Below are positions 23,796 to 34,083 of a stretch of DNA of 64,000 bases, piece by piece (the stretch's first letter is position 1; every line of letters begins with the position of its first letter). Under the pieces are notes generated by a model, which saw only the letters and a list, made by a program, of their open reading frames with translations, was not told the DNA's origin and searched no databases. Source of the DNA: Bathynomus jamesi (lineage: Eukaryota; Arthropoda; Malacostraca; Isopoda; Cirolanidae); contig JAJOZX010006151.1 of NCBI GenBank assembly GCA_023014485.1, forward strand, positions 62,001 through 126,000, written 5' to 3'. The translations under genes and the position numbers were made by a program.

Positions 23796-25054
23796 TCAAG
23801 TCATCCCATAAGTAATGTCGTTTTTTTACGATAGCTTAAGTTTAAACTAGTCCTACTCGGTTTAAGCATAAATTTTCCGAAGGTTATATCTAAGAGGAGA
23901 TCTATCGTGTTTCGCTACATACTTTACAGACCTTGACCAGTGAAGACGTGTGTTTTGCTTTATGTGAACCCCTCATAAACATGGCGGTATCAGAAGAGCA
24001 TATCAGGCATAATTATAATGCTTTACGAGTTCAAAAAAGGGAATAGTGCTACTGAAGCAACGCGAAACATTCATGACGTTTATGGCAACGATATTCTGCA
24101 TGTGAAGAAATGTCAAAGATGGTTTCAAAAGTTTAGGATCGGTGACTGCTGTTTGACAGATGCAGCACGCTCTGGACGCCCTGCTGAGTTTGATGATGAC
24201 CTGCTGTTAGCCGCACTTGAAGAAGACTGTTCAACAACTGTCGAAGAATTGGCCCAGAAACTCAATTCATCCCCGTCCACCATCCATCGACATTTGCAAC
24301 AACTCGGGAAAGTGCCTAAGTTAGGAAAATGGATGCCACATGAATTGTTGGTCGACAATCTGAGGGTGCGGGTAAACATTAGCACAGCTCTTCATTCCCG
24401 TGAACTCCAAGATCCGTTTTTGTACCGTTTAGTGACTGGTGATGAAAAGTGGATACTGTACCAGAATGTTAAGCGCCGTCAACAGTGGGTTTGTGCCGGC
24501 GAACCAGCGACACCACAGCCAAAACCAAATCTTCATCCTCGGAAGGTGTTGCTTAGTGTTTGGTGGGATAAAGGTGGTGTAATACACTTTGAAACCTTAC
24601 CACACAACATCTGGATCGATTGAACACTGCACTGAAAGAAAAGAGACCTTCTTTGGTTAATCGGAAAGGAATCGTGTTCCACCACGACAACGCACGTCCT
24701 CATACCGCTCGGATCACTTCTGCAAAAATTGAGGAGCTTGGGTGGGAAAAACTTCCACATCCTCCATATTCTCCAGATCCTGCACCTTCAGATTATCATC
24801 TCTTCAGGAGTCTGCAAAACTATCTTGACGAGAAGCAGTATACTTCTTTGGATGACCTGCACACCAGTCTTTGTACGTTTTTTGTCTCAAAACCGCCTGA
24901 ATTTTATAAACATGGCATTGAAAAGCTTGTAGGACGTTGGCAGAGTGTCATTGATTCTGATGGAAAATATATACTAGATAAAAAAGTTTCAGTTGAGTTT
25001 TTTTTTTGTCCAAATTCCGATCTGAAAAACGACATTACTTATTGGATGACCTGA
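23796..25054 (+). mobile_element. mariner element (DD34D), 1.26 kb
   Basis: Inverted repeats TCAAGTCATCCCATAAGTAA at the left and the complement at the right, with TA at 23794-23795 and 25055-25056. Length and protein match a canonical mariner of the type that gave SETMAR. It is inserted in the hAT-type element at 23317-25706, so it is the youngest layer of the nest. Confidence 0.95.
23981..25054 (+). pseudogene. mariner transposase, broken
   Basis: The reading starts at ATG 23981 (MAVSEEHIRH) and shifts within the next 45 bases; the long frame is 24018-24623. Seen are the HTH region (EATRNIHDVYG, RWFQKFRIGD), SGRPAEFDDD, VTGDEKWILYQN (first catalytic Asp) and then a small deletion near 24605. 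The second frame, 24620-25054, has HHDNARPHTA (second Asp) and SPDPAPSDYHLF (third Asp), 34 residues apart as in DD34D mariners. The last codons overlap the right inverted repeat, as is usual. The frameshift and deletion prevent a full protein, but the sequence is otherwise well preserved. Confidence 0.93.
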
Positions 25055-25059
25055 TATAT

Positions 25060-25680
25060 TTCTAAATTACGAATGAAAAGTACAGTATAGCTCTTGAGCC
25101 CTAATGCTGATTGAAAGTTTTGAAAAGGTATACTAATTTTACAGCTTTTACGTCCCAAATTAAATAAATTGATTTTATACAGTGCAGTGTAGCTTAGTAA
25201 ATGTATAACAAAAACATATTTGTTTTTTTTTGAAGATCTTGCCATTTTATCCTAATTAGAAATGGATCTATATTATAAAAATAAGAAAAGTGAAATGGAG
25301 AGGTATAACATCTTTATCATTCCATATACAGTATATAAATTATTATCGTAATATAGTAAGAATCCCTTAACTGTTAGCCTAACCTTGGTTTCCTCGTACT
25401 CACACGGTGCTCATTGCAACATCTATTGCACTCTAGGCCTAGAATAAATCTTAGATATATTCAGAAAACTGGCACCTTCCGCATATTGCAAAGGTGCAGT
25501 TTCTTATCCAACCTCGAAGACGACTTAGCTGTTTAAATAGCTAATTAATTGCTTCAATTACGTCATGTTATTAGTGCTACAGGAACTTATAGGAATGAAA
25601 AGGATCTTTTTTGACTTGGTTGTTTCAGTGTATCTTGAAATATGGAGAAAAAATCAAATAAATCTGATTTTTTTTTTTTT
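25060..25680. other. Body of the hAT-type element right of the mariner
   Basis: AT-rich non-coding DNA, with a T-run and A-run (25668-25694) forming part of the right terminus. No motif-bearing frame. Confidence 0.55.
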
Positions 25681-25997
25681 TAAATAAAAAAAAATCATGA
25701 ACCCTGCATTCAATTAACCTAACCAGTTGGTTAATTTTAATGTTAAAAAAATGACCAAGGGCAAGACAAGGGAAGAGATGCTAATGACCTTAGAGGAGAA
25801 GACGCTGGAAATTGTGGAAAGAAATTTTCAACAGTCAAGTTGTGTAATAATAGTACCCTGTTTCAGTTAATTTCATGAAACGACTGAAGGTTTTAGTCAT
25901 TTCGCGAATTGACTGAGTGAAACAGTCGTTTCAAGAAATGGCTAAAATTTTTACACATTTCACGAAATGACTGATGACACAGTTTGACTAACATATG

Positions 25998-26105
25998 TAT
26001 TAGAACTTTGGGTATCCCTACTAAATTCTTGAAAATGTTTGCATTGTAATGCATCCATAGAAGTATATAAATGCCCAGACATATTATGTATACACCTGTG
26101 GCCTT
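25998..26105 (-). mobile_element. Solo Tc1-like end
   Basis: The text TTTGGGTATCCCTACTAAA, CTTGAAAATG and GAAGTATA..AAATG matches, in inverse orientation, the right end of the Tc1-like relic at about 28384-28511. It therefore looks like a separate solo end of that family. Confidence 0.7.
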
Positions 26106-26122
26106 ATATATATATATATGTA

Positions 26123-26230
26123 ATGAATTTTACAATTAAACACGTTAAATAAATGAATGATGCAAACCCACCAGGAAAAGAGAAAAATTATTCCAAGGCT
26201 TTTGTATATTCACAGTACACCTCGTCATGG

Positions 26231-26236
<6 letters not shown>
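26123..26236 (-). repeat. Hammerhead-like short repeat, family A, copy 1
   Basis: On the minus strand: TGACGAGGTGTAC..GTATAC hairpin, AAAAGCCTTGGAAT, a pyrimidine tract, then GGTGGGTTTGCATCATTCATT and AATTGTAAAATTCAT. The core (TGACGA, hairpin, AAAG) is shared with copies at 38585 and 43850. A TA microsatellite follows on each side. Confidence 0.7.

Positions 26237-26321
<85 letters not shown>
26237..26321. repeat. (TA)n microsatellite
   Basis: About 42 TA units between a hammerhead-like repeat and a foldback element. Confidence 0.97.
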
Positions 26322-26324
<3 letters not shown>

Positions 26325-26325
<1 letters not shown>

Positions 26326-26485
26326 AAACACAGACCGTGCATGGAACAAGGAACTCTTCTGGGAAAATTAAATCCACTATAGTCCGAATAAGTAATGGTA
26401 TTTGTCATTTACCATTACTTATTCGGACTATAGTGGATTTAATTTTCCCAGAAGAGTTCCTTGTTGCATGCACGGTCTGTGTTTA
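26325..26485. mobile_element. Foldback element, minimal copy 3
   Basis: A near-perfect palindrome: CACAGACCGTGCATGGAACA... to about 26400, and the complement to 26485, with essentially no spacer. Arms match the copies at 1 and 20206. The shared tail CTCAGGGGACCATTCTGAG follows at 26498. Confidence 0.92.
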
Positions 26486-26518
26486 ACATATAAGTTTCTC
26501 AGGGGACCATTCTGAGTT

Positions 26519-26551
<33 letters not shown>

Positions 26552-26661
26552 TATAATAAAATGAGTAAAGACAAAGTGACATCACATAAAAATAGATAAT
26601 GATGCTTATTTATTAAGACTGCAACACAAATTTAGTTAGGCACCCTTCAAATTAGAGACTG

Positions 26662-27012
26662 CAGTGTAGACAACAATCGACCAGAGAAGTACTCCGCGGG
26701 GGGTGGGAGTGACGTTAGGCAGGAGACAGGGAGTGCTGGAACTCCCGTTTCTCTTGTCACTGTCCTCTTTAGCTGATCTTTTTCCGTGTCTCATCTACCC
26801 TGTGAGCAGCCCAGCATGCTCTCAAACACACGCTTCTCCCTCTATTTTTCACTACACACTCATGCATTTTACACACTACACAATCTTTTCAAAATTCATT
26901 AAAAAAACATAATTAAAAATGGCATCTTGGCCTCAGAGACCTTTATTTTGGCTCTCTCCTTCTTATATAGGGGGGGGGGGCATTTTTGCGGGCGCTTGCC
27001 CTTGCCCCTTCC
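26662..27012 (+). repeat. Dispersed repeat R, copy 1
   Basis: About 350 bp is closely similar, in the same orientation, to 28516-28860. Shared words include GGGAGTGCTGGAACTCCC, CCAGCATGCTCTCAAACACA and TTTTTGCGGGC. No inverted ends and no convincing frame. It could be the untranslated 3' part of a retroelement. Confidence 0.8.
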
Positions 27013-27389
27013 TTCGTCCATAAAAAAACTTACACTCTCCCATCTTTTGGGTTCATTCCTTCGGTAGACGCGGCCATCCTTCTTGCAAGATTCCTTCAAC
27101 TCGGTAAAATTCTTTGTATTTTTTACATAAACCATCGCTTGAGATCTTCCCCAACACACACGGTGACACTGAGGTCCGGAAGTGTGAAGATCATTACAAA
27201 ACGTTTTCTTTTGTCCCAACCATATTTTTAGATGTATACATTTTGGATTGTCCAGCATCCGTAGCTCAGTGAATAAGGCAGCTCCCCTATAACCGAAGTG
27301 AAGAAGATTGTACGGTGATGGTAGTAATAATAGACGAGGTAGAGCAATGGGCTGCATTAGTTGGCGTGGACGCTACTCCGGTTTCTAGC

Positions 27390-28330
27390 CCTCCTGAATT
27401 ATTTTATGCTTTGGATCATTATCCTGTTGGAAAATCTAACCACGTCTTGTCTTCAACTTCCTCACCGAACGCAAAAGATTTTCAACCAACGTATACTGAT
27501 AATTTGTTGAATTCATTGTTTCATCACCTATAGCCGCAAATGATACACAGATTCAAAGCATGATCAAGCAGCTACCGATCTTTACTGTTCGGATGGTATT
27601 TTCTTTGTTAACCCTTCCGGAACACATTTTTTACTCGGTAGCCACACTGAGCTGGAGAGTTTCTTTTTTTTTTTTTTTTTTTTTTTTTCATTTTCTTGCG
27701 ATTTTTAGGAAGTTTGTTTCACAACCATATACCTATTGCGAAATCATGATCTAATTCTGTTTCAGTTTCGCATAGAATTGTGCGACCCGTTGTGAAAGTG
27801 TTAAATGTCTTGCCCTTCTTCCTCCAAATAAACTACTTTTGATTGTAGTTGAAAAAATTTGAATTTTACCTCATCAGACCCGAGAATCTTGTTCCAGGGC
27901 ACTTGAGATTCATCGAGGTGTTCCTTGGCGTTCTTGAAACGTGCAAATTTGGGATGAGAACGCAGAAATGGCTCCTTTCTCGCAGCCTTCCAGTATAGAC
28001 AATTCTTGTGAAGTGTTCTCTGAACCGTTGCCACGCGCACTGAAGTAGCTATTGTTTCAAGTACAAGTTGGGAAGTTCTCGGCGACACACCGGGCAATCT
28101 TCTACGCATCTTTGGTGGCGTAACTGATCACAGTAAGGACGCAACATTACCAAACTTCGTTTTTTTTATAAGACGTTTCGGATCGGTGTGACAGATAAGT
28201 CGAGACTGAAATTTTCTTCACCTTTCTCATAACTTGCGCACTTTGACATTGTTCTGTTTTAGGTGTTCGGAACGCGCTCTTGAAGAACCCATCGTTGGTT
28301 TCACATTCGATTACAAAATTGATGTTTTCA
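27390..28330 (-). pseudogene. Tc1-like transposase, truncated
   Basis: The minus-strand frame 28109-27801 shows the second HTH-like half and the first catalytic block: RRLPGVSPRTSQL, ATVQRTLHKNCLYW, ..HLDESQVPWNKILGSDEVKFKFF. Downstream, near 27425-27400, the words FQQDNDPKHK appear in another frame, giving the second catalytic Asp block. The third acidic residue is missing because the element is cut at about 27390. A run of 27-28 T near 27661-27688 and several stops show decay. Tc1 clade (DD34E type) by motif. Confidence 0.78.
27661..27688. repeat. Poly(T) run
   Basis: About 27 consecutive T, within the degenerate Tc1-like gene; it may mark the A tail of an antisense retro-insertion or be simple expansion. 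Confidence 0.85.
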
Positions 28331-28515
28331 CGCGTAAAACGCTAAAGGTATCCCTGTTTATCTTTATCCATTATTGTTATATAAATATATGGCAGCAGCC
28401 TTATACATAATACAGTATGTCTGAACATTTATACTTCTCTGGATGCGTCACAATAAAAACATTTTCAAGAGTTTAGTAGGTATGCCCAAACGTTTTGCGT
28501 GCAATTATTATATAT

Positions 28516-28860
28516 GAGGAGAGTGAAGACACCAATTGACCAGGGAAGTACTCCTGGAGAGGATGTTAGGCAATAGACAGGGAGTGCTGGAACTCCCATT
28601 TCTCCTGTCACTGTACTCCTTTGCTGATCTTTCTCTCTCTCTCATCTACCCTGTGAACAGTCCAGCATGCTCTCAAACACACCGTTCTCCCTCTATTCCT
28701 CACTGCACATGCATGCATCTTACACACTACACAATCTTTTTCAAAATTTAAAAAATATATAATAAGAGTAACATTTTTTGTTTCTGGCTCTCTTCTTCTC
28801 TTTCTATATGGAGGGGTGTTTTTGCGGGCATTCGCCCTTCGCTCCTCCTTCCAACATTAT
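28516..28860 (+). repeat. Dispersed repeat R, copy 2
   Basis: Matches 26662-27012 in order and orientation, about 1.85 kb apart. It starts directly after the Tc1-like end at 28511, so copy 2 and the Tc1 relic are adjacent insertions. Confidence 0.8.
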
Positions 28861-28879
28861 ATATATATAGCAGCCTACA

Positions 28880-29078
28880 GATTATGTTATCAATTGAAAA
28901 AATCTTTAGATGGCTTTAAGGCCTTTAATTTGAGGTGCCGATTGTGAATTTTTTGCTTGTCTATTTAACTCATTTACTTTGTAATCTCCGTCTATTTTCT
29001 GTTCCTCCTTGATAATGTGAATATATCACGAAAGCGCTCGGACTTTGTGTTTCCTTTTCCCTGTGGTTGTTTGCTTAT
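28880..29078 (+). repeat. Hammerhead-like short repeat, family B, copy 1, with 5' flank
   Basis: The segment TGTGAATATATCACGAAAGC, GCTCGGA and CCCTGTGGTTGTTTGCTTATTA is shared with 52918-53085 and 54230-54370. Here the core is TTGATAATG instead of CTGAAGATG, so the hammerhead-like core is damaged. The upstream 130 bp (CTTTAGATGG, TATTTAACTCATTTACTT) also matches 54170-54260, showing that the repeat is part of a longer element. Confidence 0.75.
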
Positions 29079-29109
29079 TATATATATATATATATATATA
29101 AATTTTCTC

Positions 29110-29499
29110 TCTTTGTAGGAGTTTCGGGCGTCGACCCTTAACTCACGGAGGCCAGTTCTTGACCCTACCTCTAGAATTGGCTTGGTAAAAGAGCGAGTTG
29201 TTTGCGTGAGCTCTCCATTTCGTATAACCTGTCACACTCTGCCCATCTGGGATCGTGCTGAGCCAGGTGCCCAGTCTTATTTTAAAGATTTTCACATTGA
29301 TACACCAGTCGCATTGTGTATTTCGTTTTTCGTTTGATAAATGGTTAAATAGTGTTGGTCCTGTAACGACAAAACTATTTTCTTTCAGTGTGGGAATGTT
29401 CCTTGTCTAGCAGTTAGATTTGGAACGTTGCGCATTCTGACTGTTCTATTTCCTGCGTTATTGGAATGGTTATAGGGTTCAGTTTTTCACTTGGTTTCC

Positions 29500-29530
<31 letters not shown>

Positions 29531-30225
29531 ATTAATTTGCATGTGTGTGATTAATTTGCGTAATCTTTCCCAGTATTTCCTGTCTTTGAATTATTGTTTG
29601 GGGTGTGGAGTTTCTCCGAATTCCTTCTTTTTTTCTATTTGTATATTCCAATTTTGGTTTGATGAGTGTTTCGAGCAAAGAAATCATTACATTCTCGTTC
29701 CTTCTTTCGAAGGTTTTCAGTATCTGTCCAGTTACTCTTTTTGTTTTGTTTATTGTTAACTTAGTTTGTCGGTCAATCAAACTTCGCATCGTCGGTCATT
29801 ATAACTCTTAAATCTACTTTTGAATTTCTTTAGTTTCCTGTCCATTTGGGGCATTAGTAGTCCATAGATTTTAGTTCCTAATTTTTCCGTATCGGCGTTA
29901 AATTTTAGGTGGTTGTCTCGCAATTGTTTGTTTATTACGTTTGTGTGAATTAGTAAATAATCTATATGACGTCAGTTTTTAATTTTTACATCATTAGCGA
30001 GGGATGTTCCTCTAATATTAGTGGTTACTTCATTAATTTTTACCACGATAATAAATAATAGTTGAGCAAGTACTGTTTCTTGTACTACTGAACTACGTAC
30101 CTCTCATAATATTCTTTGGACTCGACCAACTTGCTCACGCTTTCTAACGAAATTATTATCTATTTAATTACTTTGCCTTCTCTTCCCATATATTTCATTT
30201 CAGGAACACACACTTGTCGAATGCT
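29110..30225 (-). mobile_element. CR1-like retrotransposon, divergent family 1-like copy
   Basis: On the minus strand the order is RT end to 3' segment. Near 30210-30000 are words equivalent to AFDKC and the catalytic site reading SLANDVKI. At 29789-29532 there is an 85-codon frame (LTINKTKRVTGQILKTFERR, LLETLIKPKLEY) that is the homologue of 47480-47610. At 29460-29330 a 3' segment matches the ...NVPNLTARQGTFPTLKEN block of copies 1-3. The active site is damaged and the copy is heavily rearranged. A (GT)n run at 29500-29524 interrupts it. Confidence 0.72.
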
Positions 30226-30272
30226 TTGGCAATATATATATATATAATATATATATAATATATATATATCTA

Positions 30273-32933
30273 TTAGGGTGTCCCAGCCTCTCATGTGAAA
30301 ATAAAAATTTGCAAGAGTCAAATCGCACACCCCTTTAATTAATTACACTTGAAGAAAGGAAAACATGGGCGAAATTTCATTGGCCTATTAGGAGGGGAAG
30401 GGTCCCCTCATTGACCTTGTTTATTCGACCCTATATGAACAAACGTAAATGCTCAGCATTAATCATTCTAGAATGGAAGAATGAAATGTAAATTCTTTCT
30501 AATGACTAAATTAAAGGAAATGGAAATTCTTCCTAATGGCACAGAGGATCTTTTTGTCTGCTGAGGGGAACTGCTGGCGGTGGTATTCGACGACTTGGTA
30601 CACGAGCTGCTGCGTTCCTCCTCTCGTTTTTTGTCAGGCCCTCTCGTGAAATCTTCCGCCAGTTTCACCGCCCGTTCTGCCGCGTCGTTCACAGACTTCA
30701 ACGATGGTGCACATCCTTCGAGATCTTTGGGGGTTTTTGGAACCGGCAGCTTCAGGCAATGAAAAGGTTTTGAGTCCTTTTCGTGACCAAGGTGCTCAAA
30801 TCCGACCGTCTCACGGTCAAGACACTCCCTCCAGCCGACGCAGATCTTTTGGGTTTTCGGTCTTGTGCAGGTTTTGGAGCATGGCCGTCTTCTCTGCATC
30901 GGTGGTTTTGGAGAACATAGCGAGTCCGGCTAAATCTTCGCTTAGGTACCAGAGGTGGCCCCGGAATTTCGTCAATGCGGCGGTACCTACATCATGATCC
31001 ACCGCCTTGTACCGCTCTAGGTCCTCCAACAGCTCCAGGTCATTGACGGGCGCGTCCGCCGTCAATGGAGCCTCGAACCACCTCTGGAGGTAGATGGTGA
31101 CGGCAAAGACGTTATCCTGCGTAGTGACCGGACCTCGTGAGTGGTCAGGTGGAATTGGCTTCGGAAGATGAACATCTTAAGACAGTAAATGCCTTTGGCC
31201 ATCCACCTGGCCCGGTGGTATGCTCCAGGACGATTGTACCGGAGATCTCGTTTGCCATGACCATCGAGAAAGACCAGAGTGAGGATCAGGAACTCCCGGT
31301 AATCGTCTCTTGGGTGGCCAACTTCAAGCTGGTCTTCAATGAAGTGGACAATCTGCTCTTTTTTCAACGCCACCCATTCCGAAAGGATGTCGCTTGGGCC
31401 ATCGCCGTTGAACGGAGAAGCCTGCTTCTGGTCGATGAACTCCCATTGGGATTTGAAGCGAGCGAACAGCGCAATTTCAGGGCCAGAAGACCTGAAGAAC
31501 AGGTCAAAGACTGAGGTGATTACCAATTCCATCATGTGGTGTCTGCAAGCCAGGAAAAGAACGCGGCGATCCATTTGGTCCTGGATAATCGTACAAGCGC
31601 CGCTGTGAATACCGGTATTCGCCGCTGTTGTGTCGAAGCAGAGACCGGCAATCCATGGTTGAACTTGCGGCCAATCGTCCAGCACCTTCAGAACAGCTCC
31701 AGCCATCCGCTGTCCCGTGCTGTCAGGGATTTTTGGGATCGCCAACAACTTCTCAAGATTCTTCCCGCTGACCAGCACTGGTATGCGATCCGATTTCCCT
31801 CCATCCGAATCAGGGAGGAGTTTGCCATCAAAGTGGACGACAAGCGGCGTATCAGGATTGAACTCGGTCTTGATTCCGGCTGCCAAGTTCTTCCTGGACT
31901 TCTGCCGTGAACGGTGAAGACTTGATTTGGACAAGGTGACCGAGGATAACTCAACTCCCGCGGCAGCGAGTGCTGGAGCCACAATGTGCATCGCTTGGCG
32001 TACTGAGGTTCCAGTTCGATCCAGGGCTGCAGCAAAATTGGGATATTGGATGATCCTCCTTGCCGACACTTGGCCGTCCTTGGGAGCGGATCGAGGAGCC
32101 GAAGGACCAGGAGAGGAATATTGGACATCATCATTGGATGCTTCGGCCATGGACTCCGAAGAAGAAGACCCACTTTTCACCGTTCCTTTTGCTTGCAGTG
32201 AGTCCATCTCTTCGCGGCTTTTCTTCTTCCCCTTCTCTTCAGCTGCTTGGCGTTTCTCCCGCTCCGCTGCCCTGCGAGCAAACTCCAGGTCCTCTCCTCC
32301 GATGTACATCTTCCGCACGGTTCGCTGGTCATTCAGAAAGTCTCGATCTTCGGGGACTGATGAGTTTCATGGCGTTGGCATGAACTGTTTCGAACAGTGT
32401 ATTCAGGTTGGCTTGGAATCCCTTTTCCCGCTCCAGTTGCTTCTCTCCCCCACGGTTTCGGTTTCTGGCAACCTTCTCGTAGTCCGTGGAGAGGGCCTTG
32501 ATCCTCTCGACGCACTTGGGCTTGTGGGAGGTCGGAATAGATGCCCGAGCCCACACCGCCATAACCTCATCAGCTACCACATTGGCAGCTTCCGCCGTGG
32601 ACGTTTTTTTCTTCCGAGTGAAGAACAACAGACGTCGAAGAACATCTCCCACTGTCGGGAGTTGACACAGCGTTTCCAGGGGTTCATTTCGCAACACCCC
32701 CACCAACCACACAGTCTCCTGCTTTCTTTTATCCATAACCTGAAAAGAAATATGCTACAATTAGTATAAGGTAGAGAGTAGCCGTTCAGCAATAGTAACA
32801 CATGGTTTGAGGGGACCCTTAAAATTAAAGAACACGAATGAAATTCATCTTGTTGGCATGTTTTCACGAGTGGAAGAAATTAGGGGGGTGTGCATGACAA
32901 ACTTCAGGAACAAAAAAAATTGGGACACTCTAA
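30273..32933 (-). mobile_element. Long-TIR DNA transposon carrying a GC-rich transposase-like gene
   Basis: The left end TTAGGGTGTCCCA at 30273 and the right end, the complement of TTAGAGTGTCCCA, at 32933 both lie against TA. Inverted similarity extends about 125-150 bp inward (GCACACCCC, GAAAACATG, GAATTTCATT.G against GAAATTTCATTGG, GGGTCCCCTCA). The element is 2661 bp. It has one gene on the minus strand. The interior is much richer in G+C than the AT-rich flanks. Superfamily not assigned: TA duplication and long ends do not by themselves decide. Confidence 0.85.
30468..32736 (-). pseudogene. Transposase-like RNase H-fold protein, unclassified, frameshifted
   Basis: A gene of about 740 codons starts at ATG 32736 (MDKRKQETVWLV) and proceeds through an N-terminal region with RRLLFF and VWARASIPTSHKPKCVERI. 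A one-base insertion in a C-run near 32350 moves it into the 418-codon frame 32318-31062. There I see a charged coiled region (residues 11-35) and a Ser-rich linker. VVHFDGK has Asp at residue 164, LCFDTTAANTG has Asp at 229, and ACRHHMMEL gives a C-x2-H pair at 258-261. The 3' part continues in frames 31065-30817 and 30899-30468, with VNDAAERAVKL supplying a candidate Glu. Asp, Asp, C-x2-H, Glu in this order is the layout of hAT-like transposases, so I infer a DDE enzyme. The phrases recall uncharacterised proteins of arthropods and cnidarians. Plus-strand frames across it are shadows. Confidence 0.7.
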
Positions 32934-32939
32934 TATATA

Positions 32940-33600
32940 TATTACATCGTAATTTTCATTGTTTTGCTATTCCAAACTATTTGAGTGGGTAGAGGTTTTG
33001 TCCGAATTAGCCGAATGTCCGGATTATTAGGAATATTTCTTTTGACAATTTAAACATACAGTTGTTTTTGCACTGTATTTATGAAAGGTGAAGCAAAATA
33101 TATATATAGATAATATAAATTTTAGTGGAAAATGTAAAAAAAATATTAAAAATTAAATAGTGAATTAATTTGATGAGTGAATGAAAATGTGGTTTTGAAG
33201 AAACGTTTCTTGAAGTCAGAAAGAAGAAATTGTTAGTGAATGCATAATAATCGGATCTTGAATAACTTCGCGGCGAAGTATTTAATTGATTGAAGAAGGT
33301 GCTTTTGGGGACGCCTGAAAGCCTCTTGCGTTACGCGCGTCAAGACCAAAATAATTAAATGGTATAAATCCCGAGGGCGCCCTCACAACTGATATTCACC
33401 CCCCCCCTTCCCCATGACATCTTTACGAGGGAACTTTTTTCAAAAGCGACAACGAACAGCTTAATAAAGCTGAAAACGATTTATAATCTCAGATATTTAC
33501 TTCCTCCCCCTCTTTCCTAAAAGAACTACCCCAACACCCCTTATCTCCCTTCTTCCTGAACATGATCTGAGGTGAATATGAAATTTTGCAATTTAATTTA
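32940..33600. other. Non-coding stretch, nothing recognised
   Basis: AT-rich DNA with short poly(C) runs near 33400 and 33505-33540. No supported feature. Confidence 0.5.
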
Positions 33601-33606
33601 TGAAAA

Positions 33607-33607
33607 T

Positions 33608-33646
<39 letters not shown>

Positions 33647-33666
33647 GAGGAGAGAGAGAGAGAGAG

Positions 33667-33706
<40 letters not shown>
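33607..33706. repeat. (TA)n plus (GA)n microsatellite
   Basis: TA run to 33626, then about 80 bp of GA with GGAGG interruptions. Confidence 0.95.
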
Positions 33707-33708
<2 letters not shown>

Positions 33709-33711
33709 CTG

Positions 33712-33930
33712 ATACTGATTTAAAAACGATTCAATCTTTAGCTGGATGATCCTCTCACGTTGTTGGTGGATAATTGTTTCTCTAAAGTCCCTCAGAGTTT
33801 CATAGTCGGGGTAAAACTCTGAGACAGATGTTGTCTCTACAAACTTGATATTATCCATCCACTCTCTTGCCTGGGAGAACTTTATTTTCTGCTCTTCTTC
33901 TGTCTGTTCTTCCATCTCATCTTCCTTCAA
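33712..33930 (-). pseudogene. Fragment resembling a pogo/Tigger-type transposase C-terminus
   Basis: The minus-strand frame from 33930 reads an acidic start (MKEDEMEEQTEEEQK), then FSQAREWMDNIKFVE and YETLRDFRETIIHQQRER, and ends IIQLKIESFLNQ before running into the GA repeat. The acidic segment, the short helical part and the final Q-x-x-I-x-x-F-L, which resembles a PCNA-interacting box, are features of pogo/Tigger transposase tails. No DDE part is present, so this is a tentative call for a short relic. Confidence 0.4.
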
Positions 33931-34083
33931 TTAAAGGTCTTCAGAGAGGCCAGAAACTTGCAACTTTGGGCGCTGCAATATTTTTCACTCGGCCACGCGA
34001 CTCTTTAATGGAAAAAGAAATTTTTTACTCTTTCATACGTTTTTATTGTATACACATTAGTAATTGTATCGCTTCTGTATATA

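Larger units (their letters stand above)
23317..25706. mobile_element. hAT-type element with 8-bp target duplication, carrying a mariner
   Basis: The ends CAGAGTTGGTTGATTT at 23317 and the complement ..ATCATGAACCCTG at 25706 are flanked by the same 8-bp CATTCAAT (23309-23316, 25707-25714). The TTGATTTAAATCA-type terminus is common for hAT MITEs. The body outside the mariner is about 1.1 kb and shows no coding motif, so it is non-autonomous. Confidence 0.9.
23091..25994. mobile_element. Long-TIR element, interrupted by nested insertions
   Basis: The left arm at 23091-23255 (GTTACAGTCAAGCTGTGTC...) and the right arm at about 25825-25994 are inverted copies of about 165 bp. Each arm contains repeated TCATTTCGTGAAATG-type palindromes. 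The sequence just inside (CACGACTTAACCGAACCAATCG and GTTGACCTAACCGGGCATTC) matches the centre of the foldback at 54664-55215. Its middle is interrupted by the hAT-type element at 23317-25706. No gene belongs to the outer element itself. Confidence 0.85.
27390..28515 (-). mobile_element. Tc1-like element relic
   Basis: The right end at about 28384-28511 contains GTAGGTATGCCCAAACGTTTTGCG, typical of Tc1 ends, next to TA-rich DNA. A transposase reading runs leftward to about 27390, where it stops abruptly and other sequence begins. No left inverted repeat was found. Confidence 0.75.

Noticed and set aside
27250..27300. TCCGTAGCTCAGTGAATAAG as a possible tRNA start
   Set aside because: Only an A-box-like word is present; there is no B box or foldable T-arm nearby.
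26703..27357. Protein-coding gene in frames 26703-26912 (plus) or 26899-27357 (minus)
   Set aside because: The first lies inside dispersed repeat R, and its counterpart at 28536 shows similar but not better-conserved coding. The second has no recognisable motif and crosses a repeat edge.
26662..28860. LTR retrotransposon bounded by repeat R
   Set aside because: No TG..CA ends, primer-binding site or gag-pol motif between the copies; the interior is a Tc1 relic. Kept only as an open question in the findings.
31927..32769. A 280-codon plus-strand frame and other plus-strand frames from 30580 to 32770
   Set aside because: They lie opposite the minus-strand transposase-like gene, whose motifs (HFDGK, FDTTAANTG, CRHH) are specific; the plus frames arise from its higher G+C.
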